A stretch of DNA of 64,000 bases from Polaromonas sp. AET17H-212. Its GTDB lineage: Bacteria; Pseudomonadota; Gammaproteobacteria; Burkholderiales; Burkholderiaceae_C. The DNA lies in assembly GCF_002379085.1 (NCBI RefSeq), contig NZ_NBZW01000022.1, positions 1 through 64,000 of the forward strand, given 5' to 3'. The notes beneath the pieces are model-generated. The model did no database searches. It was not told the origin of the DNA and was given only the letters and a program-made list of their open reading frames with translations. The translations under genes were made by a program, and so were the position numbers. Of the stretch, positions 17,025 through 27,000 are shown one piece after another. Position 1 is the first letter of the stretch. The number at the start of each line of letters is the position of its first letter.

Positions 17025-17446
17025 ACCTTCCCTACCCCGACCTTCGGGTTAAGCGCCGCGAGCCGGTATTGGCCTGTGCGATAGGTTTTGGGATCAAGGT
17101 CTATGCCGTCCGTCACGTCCAGGGCATACCAACCCAGCGCAAACCAGGCCGCACGGTTAGGCCGCATACCCATGCGCGTTTCAATCAGCAGCCCCGCCTC
17201 TTTGACTTCTGTCAGGGCGCGCGAAACCGTGTCGTGACTTCGCCAGCCCATCGGCTTGAGGTACTTGGCGCAGGCCACCAGCCGCCCGTTATTGCTGCCC
17301 GTGTACTGGCGTGCAATATCAAGCAGCAAGGCCCGCGCCGCGTACCCCAAAGCGCGATAGCTGGGGCTGTCAATCACCACATGCGGTAAAGCCACGTAGC
17401 GATCCCCGTCCCGCTTGTCCTTACTGCGTTTGTAGCTCTTGGCCAC
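17021..17446 (-). CDS. Helix-turn-helix protein, satellite replication-type
   Basis: This 141-residue protein starts with GTG 17446, inside the tail of the upstream gene. Residues 17-47 (RYVALPHVVIDSPSYRALGY then AARALLLDIARQY) and the winged segment MGWRSHDTVSRALTEVKEAG match a helix-turn-helix family found in phage satellites and prophage remnants of Proteobacteria. That family is thought to act at replication or regulation of the element. No catalytic motif is seen. The stop overlaps the next start by four bases. Confidence 0.65.
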   Translation of the reverse strand: MAKSYKRSKDKRDGDRYVALPHVVIDSPSYRALGYAARALLLDIARQYTGSNNGRLVACAKYLKPMGWRSHDTVSRALTEVKEAGLLIETRMGMRPNRAAWFALGWYALDVTDGIDLDPKTYRTGQYRLAALNPKVGVGKV

Positions 17447-17681
17447 GGCCTGCCTTTGTGCGCTTGGCCAGGTAGTCGCGCGCCGCGTCCAGGCTTTCCA
17501 GAGGCTTCCAAAGCCCGTAGCGGGTTGCGTAGTACGGCGTTTGGCCGATCACCTCCGGGTCGCCCCTGATCAGCTCTACGCCGATCAAGGCGAATTGCGC
17601 CGCCAGCGTTGCATAGGCTTTGCGCTCACGCTGTCCGGTAGGCAGGTCCAGGTCGTTGTGTACTGCGACAGGCGTGTTCAT
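17421..17681 (-). CDS. Small hypothetical protein of the element operon
   Basis: ATG 17681 lies in an ATGA overlap with the preceding gene and gives an 86-residue product beginning MNTPVAVHNDLDLPTGQRER. The frame stays open upstream to 17882 but that part overlaps a better gene. The segment AAQFALIGVELIRGDP and WKPLESLDAARDYLA look like a compact alpha/beta domain. I do not recognise it. It overlaps the following HTH gene by 26 bases. Confidence 0.6.
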   Translation of the reverse strand: MNTPVAVHNDLDLPTGQRERKAYATLAAQFALIGVELIRGDPEVIGQTPYYATRYGLWKPLESLDAARDYLAKRTKAGRGQELQTQ

Positions 17682-17971
17682 TGCATGCCTTCCCGCGTGT
17701 ACAAGCCCACACAATGCCTCACCCCGGCCTCCGTCACCACGGTTTGCCTGTGCGTCAGGATTCGGTGTCCGGCCTTGCGTAGCTGCAAGATGCGCGCGGG
17801 GCAGTGGTAAACGTCCAGGTAGCGCATGGCCTCGAACGTGGTGATGGAATACCGCGTCAGAGCCTCCAGCAGCCGCGCGCATTGCGTATCGGAACTGGTG
17901 CCCTTAAACTCTGCCCTGATAGATTCAAGGGCCGCTTTCTTTTCGGGGGAGGTGGCCTTATTTTTTTCCAT
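17678..17971 (-). CDS. Winged-helix DNA-binding protein of prophage type
   Basis: This is a 97-residue protein. Residues 30-75 (ARLLEALTRYSITTFEAMRY, RILQLRKAGHRILTH) match a small helix-turn-helix family widespread in prophages. It probably binds DNA. It starts 11 bases after the AlpA-like gene and is coupled to the next gene by ATGA. Confidence 0.7.
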   Translation of the reverse strand: MEKNKATSPEKKAALESIRAEFKGTSSDTQCARLLEALTRYSITTFEAMRYLDVYHCPARILQLRKAGHRILTHRQTVVTEAGVRHCVGLYTREGMQ

Positions 17972-17982
17972 GGCTTGCTCCC

Positions 17983-18198
17983 TTACTTCGCCGCGTGCGC
18001 TTTGAGAAAAGCGTCTATGGCGTTGATGTCGAACAGCGTGACTTTTTCACCAGCCTTCAAGGGCTGCGGAAAACCATGGCGGGATTTTGTCCACTGCCAC
18101 AGGGTTGATCGGGCTATCTGGAAATGAGCGCACGCCGCTTTAGCGCGTGCATAGTGAGGCTTTTGGTCGGTGCCTTGAACCGTATTGGCTTTACTCAT
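17983..18198 (-). CDS. AlpA-like transcriptional regulator/excisionase
   Basis: ATG 18198 is preceded by AAGGCGAT and encodes 71 residues; longer open frames upstream lack support. The core FQIARSTLWQWTKSRHGFPQ with the downstream KVTLFDINAIDAFLKAH is the AlpA/MerR-like winged-helix used by P4-type satellites to control integrase expression and excision. It heads the leftward operon and is therefore a good candidate for the master switch of the element. Confidence 0.75.
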   Translation of the reverse strand: MSKANTVQGTDQKPHYARAKAACAHFQIARSTLWQWTKSRHGFPQPLKAGEKVTLFDINAIDAFLKAHAAK

Positions 18199-18256
18199 AT
18201 CGCCTTGTCCTGTAGTGAATGACAAGCGAATTTGAGAGGCGCAAGCAGGGCTTGCG

Positions 18257-18940
18257 TCAATTGCCTGAGTCGGGTTCCTCAATTTCACTCTTGCGGATAG
18301 AAACACCGAAAGGGTTGTGAGAAGTATTGCGCAAGGGGTTGCGGTCAGATGTTGGTTTCTCTGCCACCAACTGCGCAACGCGCTGCCGACTTATGCCAAG
18401 GTGCTGCGCGACAGCACTCTTGTTGCCTTCGTATCGGATAAGGAGCTCTTTCACCGCCGCGCGTCGCTCCTCCGGACTCAACTGGACTTCCATCTGAAAA
18501 GCATAGCGAGAAGCGATTTGGTTTACACCGAGCCAATACCGCAGTTCCTCCCGAGAGAAGCGCTGACTCTCAAATTGGTCAATCGCTTGGTCAAGCCACC
18601 CGAGGAAAAACTCTTTGAATGCACAGTAGGAAGAATCGCCTCGAGCATCGAGGCATTGATTTGCAAGGGTGATCATTTGTACGCTGGCCAACTCGTTTGT
18701 TTCGAGTTCCTCTCCATTCCAATAGGCCGGGCTAATGGCGTCCCAATCACGTTCGTTTTCCGTACAGTAACGATAATGCGCGCAGGTGTCTATGAATGCC
18801 AATTTCATCCGTCGGTACAAGTGGTTGAAACTGCTTAGCGGCTCATTTACTTTTTGCTCTGGCTCTATTCCCAAAATCAAATATGCAGCTTCGGTGCCGG
18901 TGTAGTCCGGCACAGTGTCCCAATAGTTAGAGATTTCCAT
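18257..18940 (-). CDS. Hypothetical protein with C-terminal helix-turn-helix
   Basis: This 227-residue protein has an acidic, aromatic-rich N-terminal domain (opening MEISNYWDTVPDYTGTEAAY) and a C-terminal helix-turn-helix, NKSAVAQHLGISRQRVAQLV, near residues 173-192. Similar AAxLxxGxxP-type openings occur in uncharacterised satellite and prophage proteins. A sequence-specific DNA-binding role is likely. It lies between the AlpA-like gene and the integrase. Confidence 0.65.
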   Translation of the reverse strand: MEISNYWDTVPDYTGTEAAYLILGIEPEQKVNEPLSSFNHLYRRMKLAFIDTCAHYRYCTENERDWDAISPAYWNGEELETNELASVQMITLANQCLDARGDSSYCAFKEFFLGWLDQAIDQFESQRFSREELRYWLGVNQIASRYAFQMEVQLSPEERRAAVKELLIRYEGNKSAVAQHLGISRQRVAQLVAEKPTSDRNPLRNTSHNPFGVSIRKSEIEEPDSGN

Positions 18941-18964
18941 AGCGCCCCCACGCCCCCTGATAGG

Positions 18965-19021
18965 TTGCCAGTCCAGCCCGTCAGGGAAACGGGTTTTCGG
19001 GGATCAGCCTAGGACTGGCAA
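18965..19021. repeat. Inverted repeat downstream of the integrase
   Basis: TTGCCAGTCC at 18965-18974 and GGACTGGCAA at 19012-19021 are perfect 10-base inverted repeats, with a nested CCCGTCAGGGAAACGGG stem between them. No T-run follows in either direction, so this is not a textbook terminator. It sits in the 91-base gap between the integrase and the HTH gene. Confidence 0.6.
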
Positions 19022-19031
19022 AAAGATTGAA

Positions 19032-20246
19032 TCAAGCAGCCTTGCGTTTGAATGTCAGCACCTTGCCAGTGACGCAGTTCTCCAGATAGTCACCCCAATG
19101 CTGCATCATCTTGGCGCGCTCTTTGAGATAGGTCGCATGGTTGTAGGCCGCACTCACTTGATCACGCTCTTGATGCGCCAGTTGCAGCTCGATATGGGCA
19201 TGGTTAAAGCCCATTTCATGCATGACGGTTGACGCGATGCCCCTGAACCCGTGCCCGGTCATCCTGCCCTTGTAGCCCATGCGCTCCAGCGCCTTCAGGA
19301 TGGTGTTGTTGCTCATGGGCTTTTCATGGTCGCGCTCACCGGGGAACAGCAAAGCCCCATGCCCGGAAACCAATTGCAGCGTTCGCAAGACCGTTACCGC
19401 CTGCGATGACAAGGGCACGATATGCGGGGTTTTCATCTTCATGCGCTCAGGTGGAATATCCCAGCGCCCGGCCTCCAGGTCAAATTCAGCCCAGTGCGCG
19501 CCGATCAGTTCGGACGTGCGCACAAACGTCAGCGCCATCAGTTTCATGGCCAGCCGCGTGACTGGCGCGCCTTGATAGGCTTCCATGTGCCTAAGCAGTT
19601 CGGGCAGCTCTTTCGCGTCAAGCCGCGAATAGTTGCCCGCCTTGCGTGATGCCAGTATGTCTGCAGGCTTGATGTCGGTCGCCGGGTTGCGCTGTGCCAG
19701 CCCATGCGCGATAGCGTAGCGGAACACCTGCCCCGATGTCTGCAAAGCCCGTTTGGCAATGTCCAGAGCGCCGCGAGCCGCGATGGCCTTGACCATTGCC
19801 ACAAGCTCAGGGGCTTGAATGTCTGAAATCGGCCTTTTGCCGATGGCCGGGAACACATCGGCCTTCAAACGCTTATGCACGTCATCGGCATGGCGGGGGC
19901 TTTTGGCGCTGCGCCATTGATCCCACCACAGCAGGGCCACAGTCTGAAATGAGTTTTCGGCTGCGGATTGTTTGGCCAGCTTGTCAGCCTTGCGCTGCGC
20001 CATCGGGTCGCTGCCGGTCGCCAGCAGCTTGCGCGCCGCGCCCATCGCCTCCCGCGCCTGTGCCAAAGACACATCCGGGTAAGAACCCAGGGCCATGACC
20101 TTTTCCTTACCGTCTGCCCGGTACTTCCAGCGCCACAGCTTAGAGCCGCTTTCGGTCACCAGCAGGTACATGCCCTTGCCGTCGCTCAGTTTGGCCGGGC
20201 TGGGGCCGGGTTTGGCCTTCTTGATGGCGGTGTCGGTGAGGGGCAT
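19032..20246 (-). CDS. Tyrosine recombinase (integrase) with DUF4102 arm-binding domain
   Basis: The integrase inserts and excises the element at tRNA-Ser. I chose ATG 20246 (MPLTDTAIKKAKPG), the usual start of this family; the frame remains open to 20363 through the arm-site repeats. The 404-residue protein has the N-terminal DUF4102 domain (residues 1-85), a SAM-like core-binding domain, and a catalytic domain with Arg in FVRTSELIG, HGFRG, LAHQERD and the nucleophile Tyr in SAAYNHATYLKERAKMM. The gene points away from the tRNA, a common P4-type arrangement. Confidence 0.93.
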   Translation of the reverse strand: MPLTDTAIKKAKPGPSPAKLSDGKGMYLLVTESGSKLWRWKYRADGKEKVMALGSYPDVSLAQAREAMGAARKLLATGSDPMAQRKADKLAKQSAAENSFQTVALLWWDQWRSAKSPRHADDVHKRLKADVFPAIGKRPISDIQAPELVAMVKAIAARGALDIAKRALQTSGQVFRYAIAHGLAQRNPATDIKPADILASRKAGNYSRLDAKELPELLRHMEAYQGAPVTRLAMKLMALTFVRTSELIGAHWAEFDLEAGRWDIPPERMKMKTPHIVPLSSQAVTVLRTLQLVSGHGALLFPGERDHEKPMSNNTILKALERMGYKGRMTGHGFRGIASTVMHEMGFNHAHIELQLAHQERDQVSAAYNHATYLKERAKMMQHWGDYLENCVTGKVLTFKRKAA

Positions 20247-20276
20247 GGAAGGCTCCAAACGGCCTTTTTGGAGAAA

Positions 20277-20318
20277 TACCCCCAAGGTTTTATGCCGATA
20301 CCCCCGAACATACCCCCA
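20277..20318 (+). promoter_or_regulatory. TACCCCC iterons upstream of the integrase
   Basis: Three direct TACCCCC units lie at 20277-20283, 20299-20305 and 20311-20317. The last two form a 20-base copy of the sequence at 14615-14634. Position between the integrase start and the tRNA suggests arm-type integrase sites and possible autoregulation. Confidence 0.65.
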
Positions 20319-20363
20319 AATGATCCCGGCTTGCAATACCCCACATCGGACCACCGGAAACAA

Positions 20364-20398
20364 AAAAGCCCCGTAAACACTGGGCTTTCGGGGCTTTT
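20364..20398 (-). terminator. Intrinsic terminator of tRNA-Ser
   Basis: AAAAGCCCCG at 20364-20373 pairs perfectly with CGGGGCTTTT at 20389-20398. On the minus strand it follows the tRNA 3' end by about 35 bases and ends in a T-run, so it should end the tRNA transcript before the integrase. It is symmetrical and may act in both directions. Confidence 0.75.
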
Positions 20399-20432
20399 GG
20401 GGGTCTGCTTTGGACTACATCAGACCGGTTCT

Positions 20433-20520
<88 letters not shown>

Positions 20521-20557
20521 TAAATCGAGCCGCAATTCTATCAGGCCGGCGAACCTG

Positions 20558-21946
<1,389 letters not shown>

Positions 21947-22888
21947 TCAGTTCAGGCTGGCCGGGTCGAGGTTGGCGCCGCAGATGATCAGGCAGACTTT
22001 TTCGTCCGGCCGCGGCACATAGGCGCCGCTGTGCAGCGCCGCCAGCGGCAAGGCTGCGGCTGGCTCCACCGCCAGCCTGAGCTCCCGCCACATCCACAGC
22101 TGGGCAGCCCGGATGACTTCGTCGCTGAGCAGCAGCGCATCACGCACATGCGCCTGGGTGGCCGCCCAACCCAGGTCGCCAATGCGTTTGGCGCCCAGTG
22201 AATCGGCGGCAATGCCGCCAACGCTCACATCGACCGGCTGCCCGGCCTCGCGCGCCCGGAACAGGGTGGGCGCGAGTTCGGGCTCCAGCGCCACCACGCG
22301 GGCGCGCTGCTCGAACCAGCTGGCAATGCCGGCGATCAGGCCACCGCCGCCCACGCTGACCAGCACGGCGTCAGGCAGGCCGGCCTGCTGCTCGATCTCC
22401 AGCGCCAGCGTGCCGGCGCCCACCACCACCTCAAGCTGGTCGTAGGCATGGGTCAGCAAGGCACCGGTTTTCTGCTGGCGCGCCAGGCAGGCCTGCAGCG
22501 CTTCCGAATACGCCGCCCCGGTGACCACCACCTCGGCGCCCAGGGCGGCCAGCTTGGCGCGTTTGGCCGGGCTGGACACCTCGGGCACAAACACCTCGCA
22601 GCGCACGCCCAGTTCACGCGCGGCGGCGGCGGTGGCAATGCCGGCGTTGCCGCCCGACGCCACAATCACGCCGCTGGACGGGATGGGGTTGGACAGCAGA
22701 CGGTTGAGCATGCCGCGCGCCTTGAAACTGCCGCTGGTCTGCAACTGCTCGAGCTTGAGCCAGACTTCAGCGCAATCCACGCCGAGCGCCTTGCCGGGCA
22801 GCTTCCACACCGGGGTTTGACGAATAAAGTGGTTGTATCCCTCTTGAAACCTGCGTTGGCAGCTCTCGATTGGATAGCGATCTGGCAT
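21947..22888 (-). CDS. Threonine/serine dehydratase-like PLP enzyme
   Basis: The 313-residue protein is a fold-type II PLP enzyme of the threonine dehydratase/serine racemase group. The cofactor lysine lies in SGSFKARGMLNRL (near residue 55), the glycine-rich phosphate loop is SVGGGGL and an earlier SGGNAGIA is present. No ACT domain follows, so it is of the catabolic or unregulated kind. A second ATG at 22909 is in frame and would overlap ispH by 14 bases; 22888 leaves a seven-base gap. Substrate is not certain from sequence. Confidence 0.85.
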   Translation of the reverse strand: MPDRYPIESCQRRFQEGYNHFIRQTPVWKLPGKALGVDCAEVWLKLEQLQTSGSFKARGMLNRLLSNPIPSSGVIVASGGNAGIATAAAARELGVRCEVFVPEVSSPAKRAKLAALGAEVVVTGAAYSEALQACLARQQKTGALLTHAYDQLEVVVGAGTLALEIEQQAGLPDAVLVSVGGGGLIAGIASWFEQRARVVALEPELAPTLFRAREAGQPVDVSVGGIAADSLGAKRIGDLGWAATQAHVRDALLLSDEVIRAAQLWMWRELRLAVEPAAALPLAALHSGAYVPRPDEKVCLIICGANLDPASLN

Positions 22889-22895
22889 ACCCGGC

Positions 22896-23888
22896 CTAGG
22901 ACTCGGCATGCAGGTCGCTGCCGATGGCGTCCAGCGCGGGGCCGTCGAGCTTGAGCCCCTTGGGCAGCGGAAACTTGATGGTTTCCTCGATGCCGGCCAT
23001 CTTGCGCACCGACACCGCGCCCAGCGCCTTGATGCGGTCGATCACCTGCTTGACCAGGATTTCGGGCGCCGACGCCCCGGCGGTCAGGCCGACGCGGTTT
23101 TTGCCTTCAAACCATTCGGGCTTGAGCTCGGTGGCGTCGTCCACCATGTAGGCCTCGGTGCCCAGCTTGGCGGCCAGCTCGCGCAGGCGGTTGCTGTTGG
23201 AGCTGGTGGGGCTGCCGACCACGATAAGGATGTCCACCTGCGGGCTCATGATCTTGACGGCGTCCTGCCGGTTTTGCGTGGCGTAACAGATGTCCTGCTG
23301 CTTGGGCGCGCGCACGTTCGGGAACCGCGCTTTCACGGCGGCGCTGATTTCGGCCGCGTCGTCCACACTGAGCGTGGTCTGCGTGACCACCGCGAGCTTG
23401 TCGGTCTGCGCCGGCTGGATGCGCGCCACGTCGGCCACGTCTTCCACCAGATGGATGCCGCTGTCGAGCTGGCCCATGGTGCCCTCGACCTCGGGGTGGC
23501 CCTTGTGGCCGATCATGATGAACTCGTAACCTTCCTTGTTGAGCTTGGCCACTTCCACATGCACCTTGGTCACCAGCGGGCAGGTGGCGTCGAAGATGCG
23601 AAAGCCGCGCGCTTCGGCCTCGCGCTCGGTGGCCTTGCTGACGCCGTGGGCGCTGAACACCAACGTGGCGCCCACCGGCACATCGTCCAGGTCCTCGATG
23701 AAAACCGCGCCCTTTTCCTTGAGCTCGTTGACGACATAGGTGTTGTGCACGATTTCGTGGCGCACATAAATCGGGGCGCCGAACTTGCCGAGCGCGCGCT
23801 CGACAATCTCGATGGCGCGATCGACGCCGGCGCAGAACCCGCGCGGCTCGGCGAGGATGATTTCCTGAGGTTTTGTTTTTTCGATCAC
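22896..23888 (-). CDS. ispH: 4-hydroxy-3-methylbut-2-enyl diphosphate reductase
   Basis: IspH performs the last step of the MEP pathway, making IPP and DMAPP with a [4Fe-4S] cluster. The three cluster cysteines are visible: Cys19 in [12 protein letters not shown], one in [12 protein letters not shown] and one in [12 protein letters not shown]. The TQTTLS active-site stretch and the histidines in HEIVHN and GHKGHPE are present. The length of 330 residues is slightly above E. coli owing to a C-terminal tail. A GTG start overlaps the FKBP stop by four bases, so the two genes are coupled. Confidence 0.96.
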   Translation of the reverse strand: MIEKTKPQEIILAEPRGFCAGVDRAIEIVERALGKFGAPIYVRHEIVHNTYVVNELKEKGAVFIEDLDDVPVGATLVFSAHGVSKATEREAEARGFRIFDATCPLVTKVHVEVAKLNKEGYEFIMIGHKGHPEVEGTMGQLDSGIHLVEDVADVARIQPAQTDKLAVVTQTTLSVDDAAEISAAVKARFPNVRAPKQQDICYATQNRQDAVKIMSPQVDILIVVGSPTSSNSNRLRELAAKLGTEAYMVDDATELKPEWFEGKNRVGLTAGASAPEILVKQVIDRIKALGAVSVRKMAGIEETIKFPLPKGLKLDGPALDAIGSDLHAES

Positions 23889-24373
23889 AGGACACCAATC
23901 AACTGGACTTCAAACACCACCGGCTGGCCGGCCAGCGGGTGGTTGAAGTCAAACTGCACGGCGTCGCCGTCGGCCTTGACCTGCTGCACGCTGCCGGCGT
24001 ACTGGCCCATGCCGTCGGGCGTGGGGAACTGCACGACATCGCCGACCTTGTACTGCTCGTGGGGGTCGCCCAGTTCATTGAGCAGCTTGCGCGCCACCCA
24101 CTGCACCAGCTCGGGGTTGCGCTCGCCAAAAGCCTCGCCGGCCGCCAGTTCGAAGCTGGTGCGTGTGCCTTCGCGCAGGCCCAGCAGGCGCTGCTCGATC
24201 GCGGGCGACAGCTCGCCTGTGCCCAGGCTCAGCGTGGCGGGCTTGCCGGCGAAGGTGTTGATGATGTCGGCGCCCGGTTGTCCGTCTGTGGACGGCCCGG
24301 CCATGCGGTAGTGCAGGGTCAGGAAGGAACCAGGCTGAACGAGGGCGGGAGCGGGTGTTTCCACGGTGGACAT
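23885..24373 (-). CDS. fkpB: FKBP-type peptidyl-prolyl isomerase, SlpA type
   Basis: This 162-residue cytosolic isomerase matches the SlpA/FkpB group: an FKBP core ([29 protein letters not shown]) interrupted by the IF chaperone domain ([15 protein letters not shown]) and closing with [20 protein letters not shown]. fkpB next to ispH is a widely conserved arrangement in Proteobacteria. It is divergent from radC across a 154-base gap in which TACAAT appears on the minus strand near 24430, a possible -10. Confidence 0.93.
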   Translation of the reverse strand: MSTVETPAPALVQPGSFLTLHYRMAGPSTDGQPGADIINTFAGKPATLSLGTGELSPAIEQRLLGLREGTRTSFELAAGEAFGERNPELVQWVARKLLNELGDPHEQYKVGDVVQFPTPDGMGQYAGSVQQVKADGDAVQFDFNHPLAGQPVVFEVQLIGVL

Positions 24374-24527
24374 AGGACTTTCGGGTGCCGGCCCGGCGGG
24401 CCGCCAACTGTTTGTAAACTGCCCCTATTGTAGAAAGTGCGACCCGGCCCAGCCAGACCCGCCGGTTTACCCCTGATACTGCCCCTGTGATGGCGTTTTC
24501 AATGCTTGCCCCCTGCCGAGACCTCCC

Positions 24528-25202
24528 ATGCTCCTGAAAGACCTGCCCGAGGACGCCCGCCCCCGCGAAAAGCTGCTGGCCCGCGGCCCCGGCGCGCTCA
24601 GCGACGCCGAGTTGCTGGCCCTGCTGCTGCGCAGCGGCATTCCCGGCAAAAATGCATTGCAGATGGGCCAGGAGTTGGTGGACACTTTCGGTGGCGTGGC
24701 CGGCCTGTTGCACACCGGGCACCAAGCCCTCAACAGCATCAAGGGCCTGGGACCGGCCAAACGCGCCGAACTGGTGGCCGTGCTGGAGCTGGCGCGCCGC
24801 GCGCTGGCGCAGGAGCTGCAGGACAAGCCGCTGTTCACCACGCCGCAGGCGGTGCGCGACTACCTGCAGTTGCAGCTGGGCAGCCGGCCCCACGAAATTT
24901 TCGCGGTGCTGTTTCTCGACAGCCAGCACCGGCTGATTGCGCTGGAAGAGCTGTTTCGCGGCACGCTGACACAAACCAGCGTTTACCCGCGCGAGGTGGT
25001 GGTGCGGGCGCTGGCCCTGCACGCCGGCAGCGTGGTGCTGGCGCACAACCACCCGAGCGGTGAAGCCAAGCCCTCGCGTGCCGACGAAGCGCTGACCCAG
25101 ACGCTGAAAGCCGCGCTGGCCCTGGTGGATGTGCGGGTGCTGGACCATTTTGTTGTGACCAGCACGCAGGCGATCTCGATGGCGGAACGGGGGCTGCTCT
25201 GA
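24528..25202 (+). CDS. radC: RadC family JAB/MPN domain protein
   Basis: The 224-residue protein has an N-terminal helix-hairpin-helix region ([24 protein letters not shown]) and a C-terminal JAB1/MPN-like metalloprotein domain with the motif [14 protein letters not shown]. Despite the name, a DNA-repair role is not established; the fold suggests metal-dependent hydrolysis. The stop and the next start share one base (TGATG), so radC and the Smr gene are coupled. Confidence 0.94.
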   Translation: MLLKDLPEDARPREKLLARGPGALSDAELLALLLRSGIPGKNALQMGQELVDTFGGVAGLLHTGHQALNSIKGLGPAKRAELVAVLELARRALAQELQDKPLFTTPQAVRDYLQLQLGSRPHEIFAVLFLDSQHRLIALEELFRGTLTQTSVYPREVVVRALALHAGSVVLAHNHPSGEAKPSRADEALTQTLKAALALVDVRVLDHFVVTSTQAISMAERGLL

Positions 25203-25873
25203 TGGCGGCCCGACCACCGGCCATCAAGGACCTGAAGGGCCTGAAAGCCGTCAAGCTCGAGATAGAAACCCGGGCCCGGCAGGCAGCCGACCTCAAGGCG
25301 GCGCGCGCGGCTGCCGCTGCGACAGCGAAGGCGGAAAAGGAGCTTTTCTCGCGCGCCATCGGCCCGGTCAAGGCGCTGCCGGCCAGACACCGGCCCGGCC
25401 ATCCGGGCCACCGGGCGCACCTGCCGCCGGCCCAGCCCGCACCGGTTCCGGTGCAGCAGCAACGCGACGAGCTGGCCGTGATGCGCGAGGCGATCTCCGA
25501 CGAATTTGATGTTGAAACCCTGCTCGACACCGACGAGGCGCTGAGTTTTCGCCGTCCGGGCATGGGGCCGGACGTGGTGCGCAAGCTGCGCCGCGGCGGC
25601 TGGAGCATCCAGCGCCAGCTCGACCTGCACGGCCTGCGCCGCGAGGATGCGCGCGACACCCTGGCGGCCTTCATTCGCGAAGCGCACAAGGCCGGCATGC
25701 GCTGCGTGCGGGTGGTGCACGGCAAGGGCCTGGGTTCGCCCGGCAAGACGCCGGTGCTCAAGGGCCGGGTGCAAAGCTGGCTGATCCAGAAGCAGGAAGT
25801 GATCGCCTTTGTGCAGGCGCGGCCGGCCGAAGGTGGTGCCGGCGCGCTGGTGGTGCTGCTGGCGCAGAGCTGA
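25202..25873 (+). CDS. Smr domain protein
   Basis: This 223-residue protein has a charged, helical N-terminal half and a C-terminal Smr domain as in MutS2 and the E. coli SmrA/SmrB proteins. The signature LDLHGLRREDA and the VVHGKGLGSPG loop (HGxG) are intact, so nuclease activity is plausible. SmrB-type proteins cut mRNA at collided ribosomes; whether this one does is unknown. It is translationally coupled to radC. Confidence 0.9.
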   Translation: MAARPPAIKDLKGLKAVKLEIETRARQAADLKAARAAAAATAKAEKELFSRAIGPVKALPARHRPGHPGHRAHLPPAQPAPVPVQQQRDELAVMREAISDEFDVETLLDTDEALSFRRPGMGPDVVRKLRRGGWSIQRQLDLHGLRREDARDTLAAFIREAHKAGMRCVRVVHGKGLGSPGKTPVLKGRVQSWLIQKQEVIAFVQARPAEGGAGALVVLLAQS

Positions 25874-25888
25874 GTCGCTGGGCGGTTC

Positions 25889-25955
25889 GCTATTTATTTA
25901 ATAGCATTTTGCGGCTATCCAGCAAGGACCAGAGCCACTTTTCCTATAAATTTTC
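25889..25955 (+). repeat. Short dispersed palindromic repeat, copy C
   Basis: GCTATTTATTTAATAGC at the left is a near-perfect hairpin. The tail GGCTATCCAGCAAGGACC is a diverged version of the family tail. It follows the Smr stop by 15 bases and lies between convergent genes. Confidence 0.75.
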
Positions 25956-25989
25956 ACCGGATGCATGCGCCGGAAAACCATTTGCTGGC

Positions 25990-26835
25990 CTACCCGGCCT
26001 GTCGCGGTAACGGGGACCGCGCCGGCCCTCCCACTGTTGGGAGCACGTGGATATCGTGATCGGCGGCGGCCAGCGCCCGCATCACCGCAGCGGTCCGGGT
26101 TTCGACGCCCAGCTTCACATAGATGTGCTCCAGGTGTTTTTGTACCGTGCGCGGGCTGATCGACAGCAATGCCGCGATCTCTGCATCGGTCTTGCCGCAG
26201 GCCAGCCAGTGCATCACATCTTCCTCGCGCAGGGTCAGGCCCGGCGCGCTGACGTCGGCGACCGGCCTGGCCACGGGCGGCGGCGTTGCGCCCACCTGCA
26301 GGGCCGGCGCCTGGCGCGCGTGCTGGTACAAAAAGGCCAGGTGCGGACGCAACAACTCCAGCCGCTCGCGGTCCCGTTCATTGAAGTCGAGGCCGCGCCG
26401 GTTCAGCACCACACTGACCAGGCGCCGGTGATCATGGAACAGCGGCACCGCTATGGTGTATTCCAGCCCGATGCGCTGGTAATAGTCGCCATACAGCGCG
26501 CTGCGCTGAAAGTCGTGCCGGCTCACCAGGTCGGAGATGCGCCGCGCCTGTAGCCCGCCGTCGATGCCATGGTGCAGCACCAGCGGGTGCTCGAAAAAAT
26601 GCCGGTCGAAACACGCGATCTCGTCGGCACCCAGCCGCACACCGGTCAGGCCCACGACCTGGCGATGGCCGGTGAACAGGTCGCAGTCCGACAACGTGGT
26701 CAGTTCGGAGGCCACGTAGGCATTGAGCGCCAGCACCGTCGCGCGCGCGAAGCTGTCGACGTCCACCGCCTGCGCCTCGATCTGCGCCAGCACCTGCAAG
26801 GCGCTGGCGAAATCGTTGCGGGTGAGGTGGTTCAT
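25990..26835 (-). CDS. LuxR-family transcriptional regulator with GAF-like sensor domain
   Basis: The 281-residue regulator has an N-terminal sensor-like domain (residues 1-175) and a C-terminal LuxR helix-turn-helix (LTLREEDVMHWLACGKTDAE, ISPRTVQKHLEHIYVKLGVE) at about 205-262. There is no receiver domain, so it is not a classical response regulator. ATG 26835 begins MNHLTRNDFASALQ; a frame open to 26883 lacks a good start. It is divergent from the methyltransferase remnant at 27001, which may have been its target. Confidence 0.85.
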   Translation of the reverse strand: MNHLTRNDFASALQVLAQIEAQAVDVDSFARATVLALNAYVASELTTLSDCDLFTGHRQVVGLTGVRLGADEIACFDRHFFEHPLVLHHGIDGGLQARRISDLVSRHDFQRSALYGDYYQRIGLEYTIAVPLFHDHRRLVSVVLNRRGLDFNERDRERLELLRPHLAFLYQHARQAPALQVGATPPPVARPVADVSAPGLTLREEDVMHWLACGKTDAEIAALLSISPRTVQKHLEHIYVKLGVETRTAAVMRALAAADHDIHVLPTVGGPARSPLPRQAG

Positions 26836-27000
26836 GGCGCGGCTCCATGGAGTTCGTCCATACGCATTGCTGCGTATTGGCACGGGGCTGGGACAGCTTC
26901 ACGATGGCATGGCGGGCGGTTCCCGGGTGGTTCAAATTCAGTATAGAAGCCGCTCTCGCCGGAGGATACCCGGCCGCCGGAAAAACGCAACAAAGAGAAA

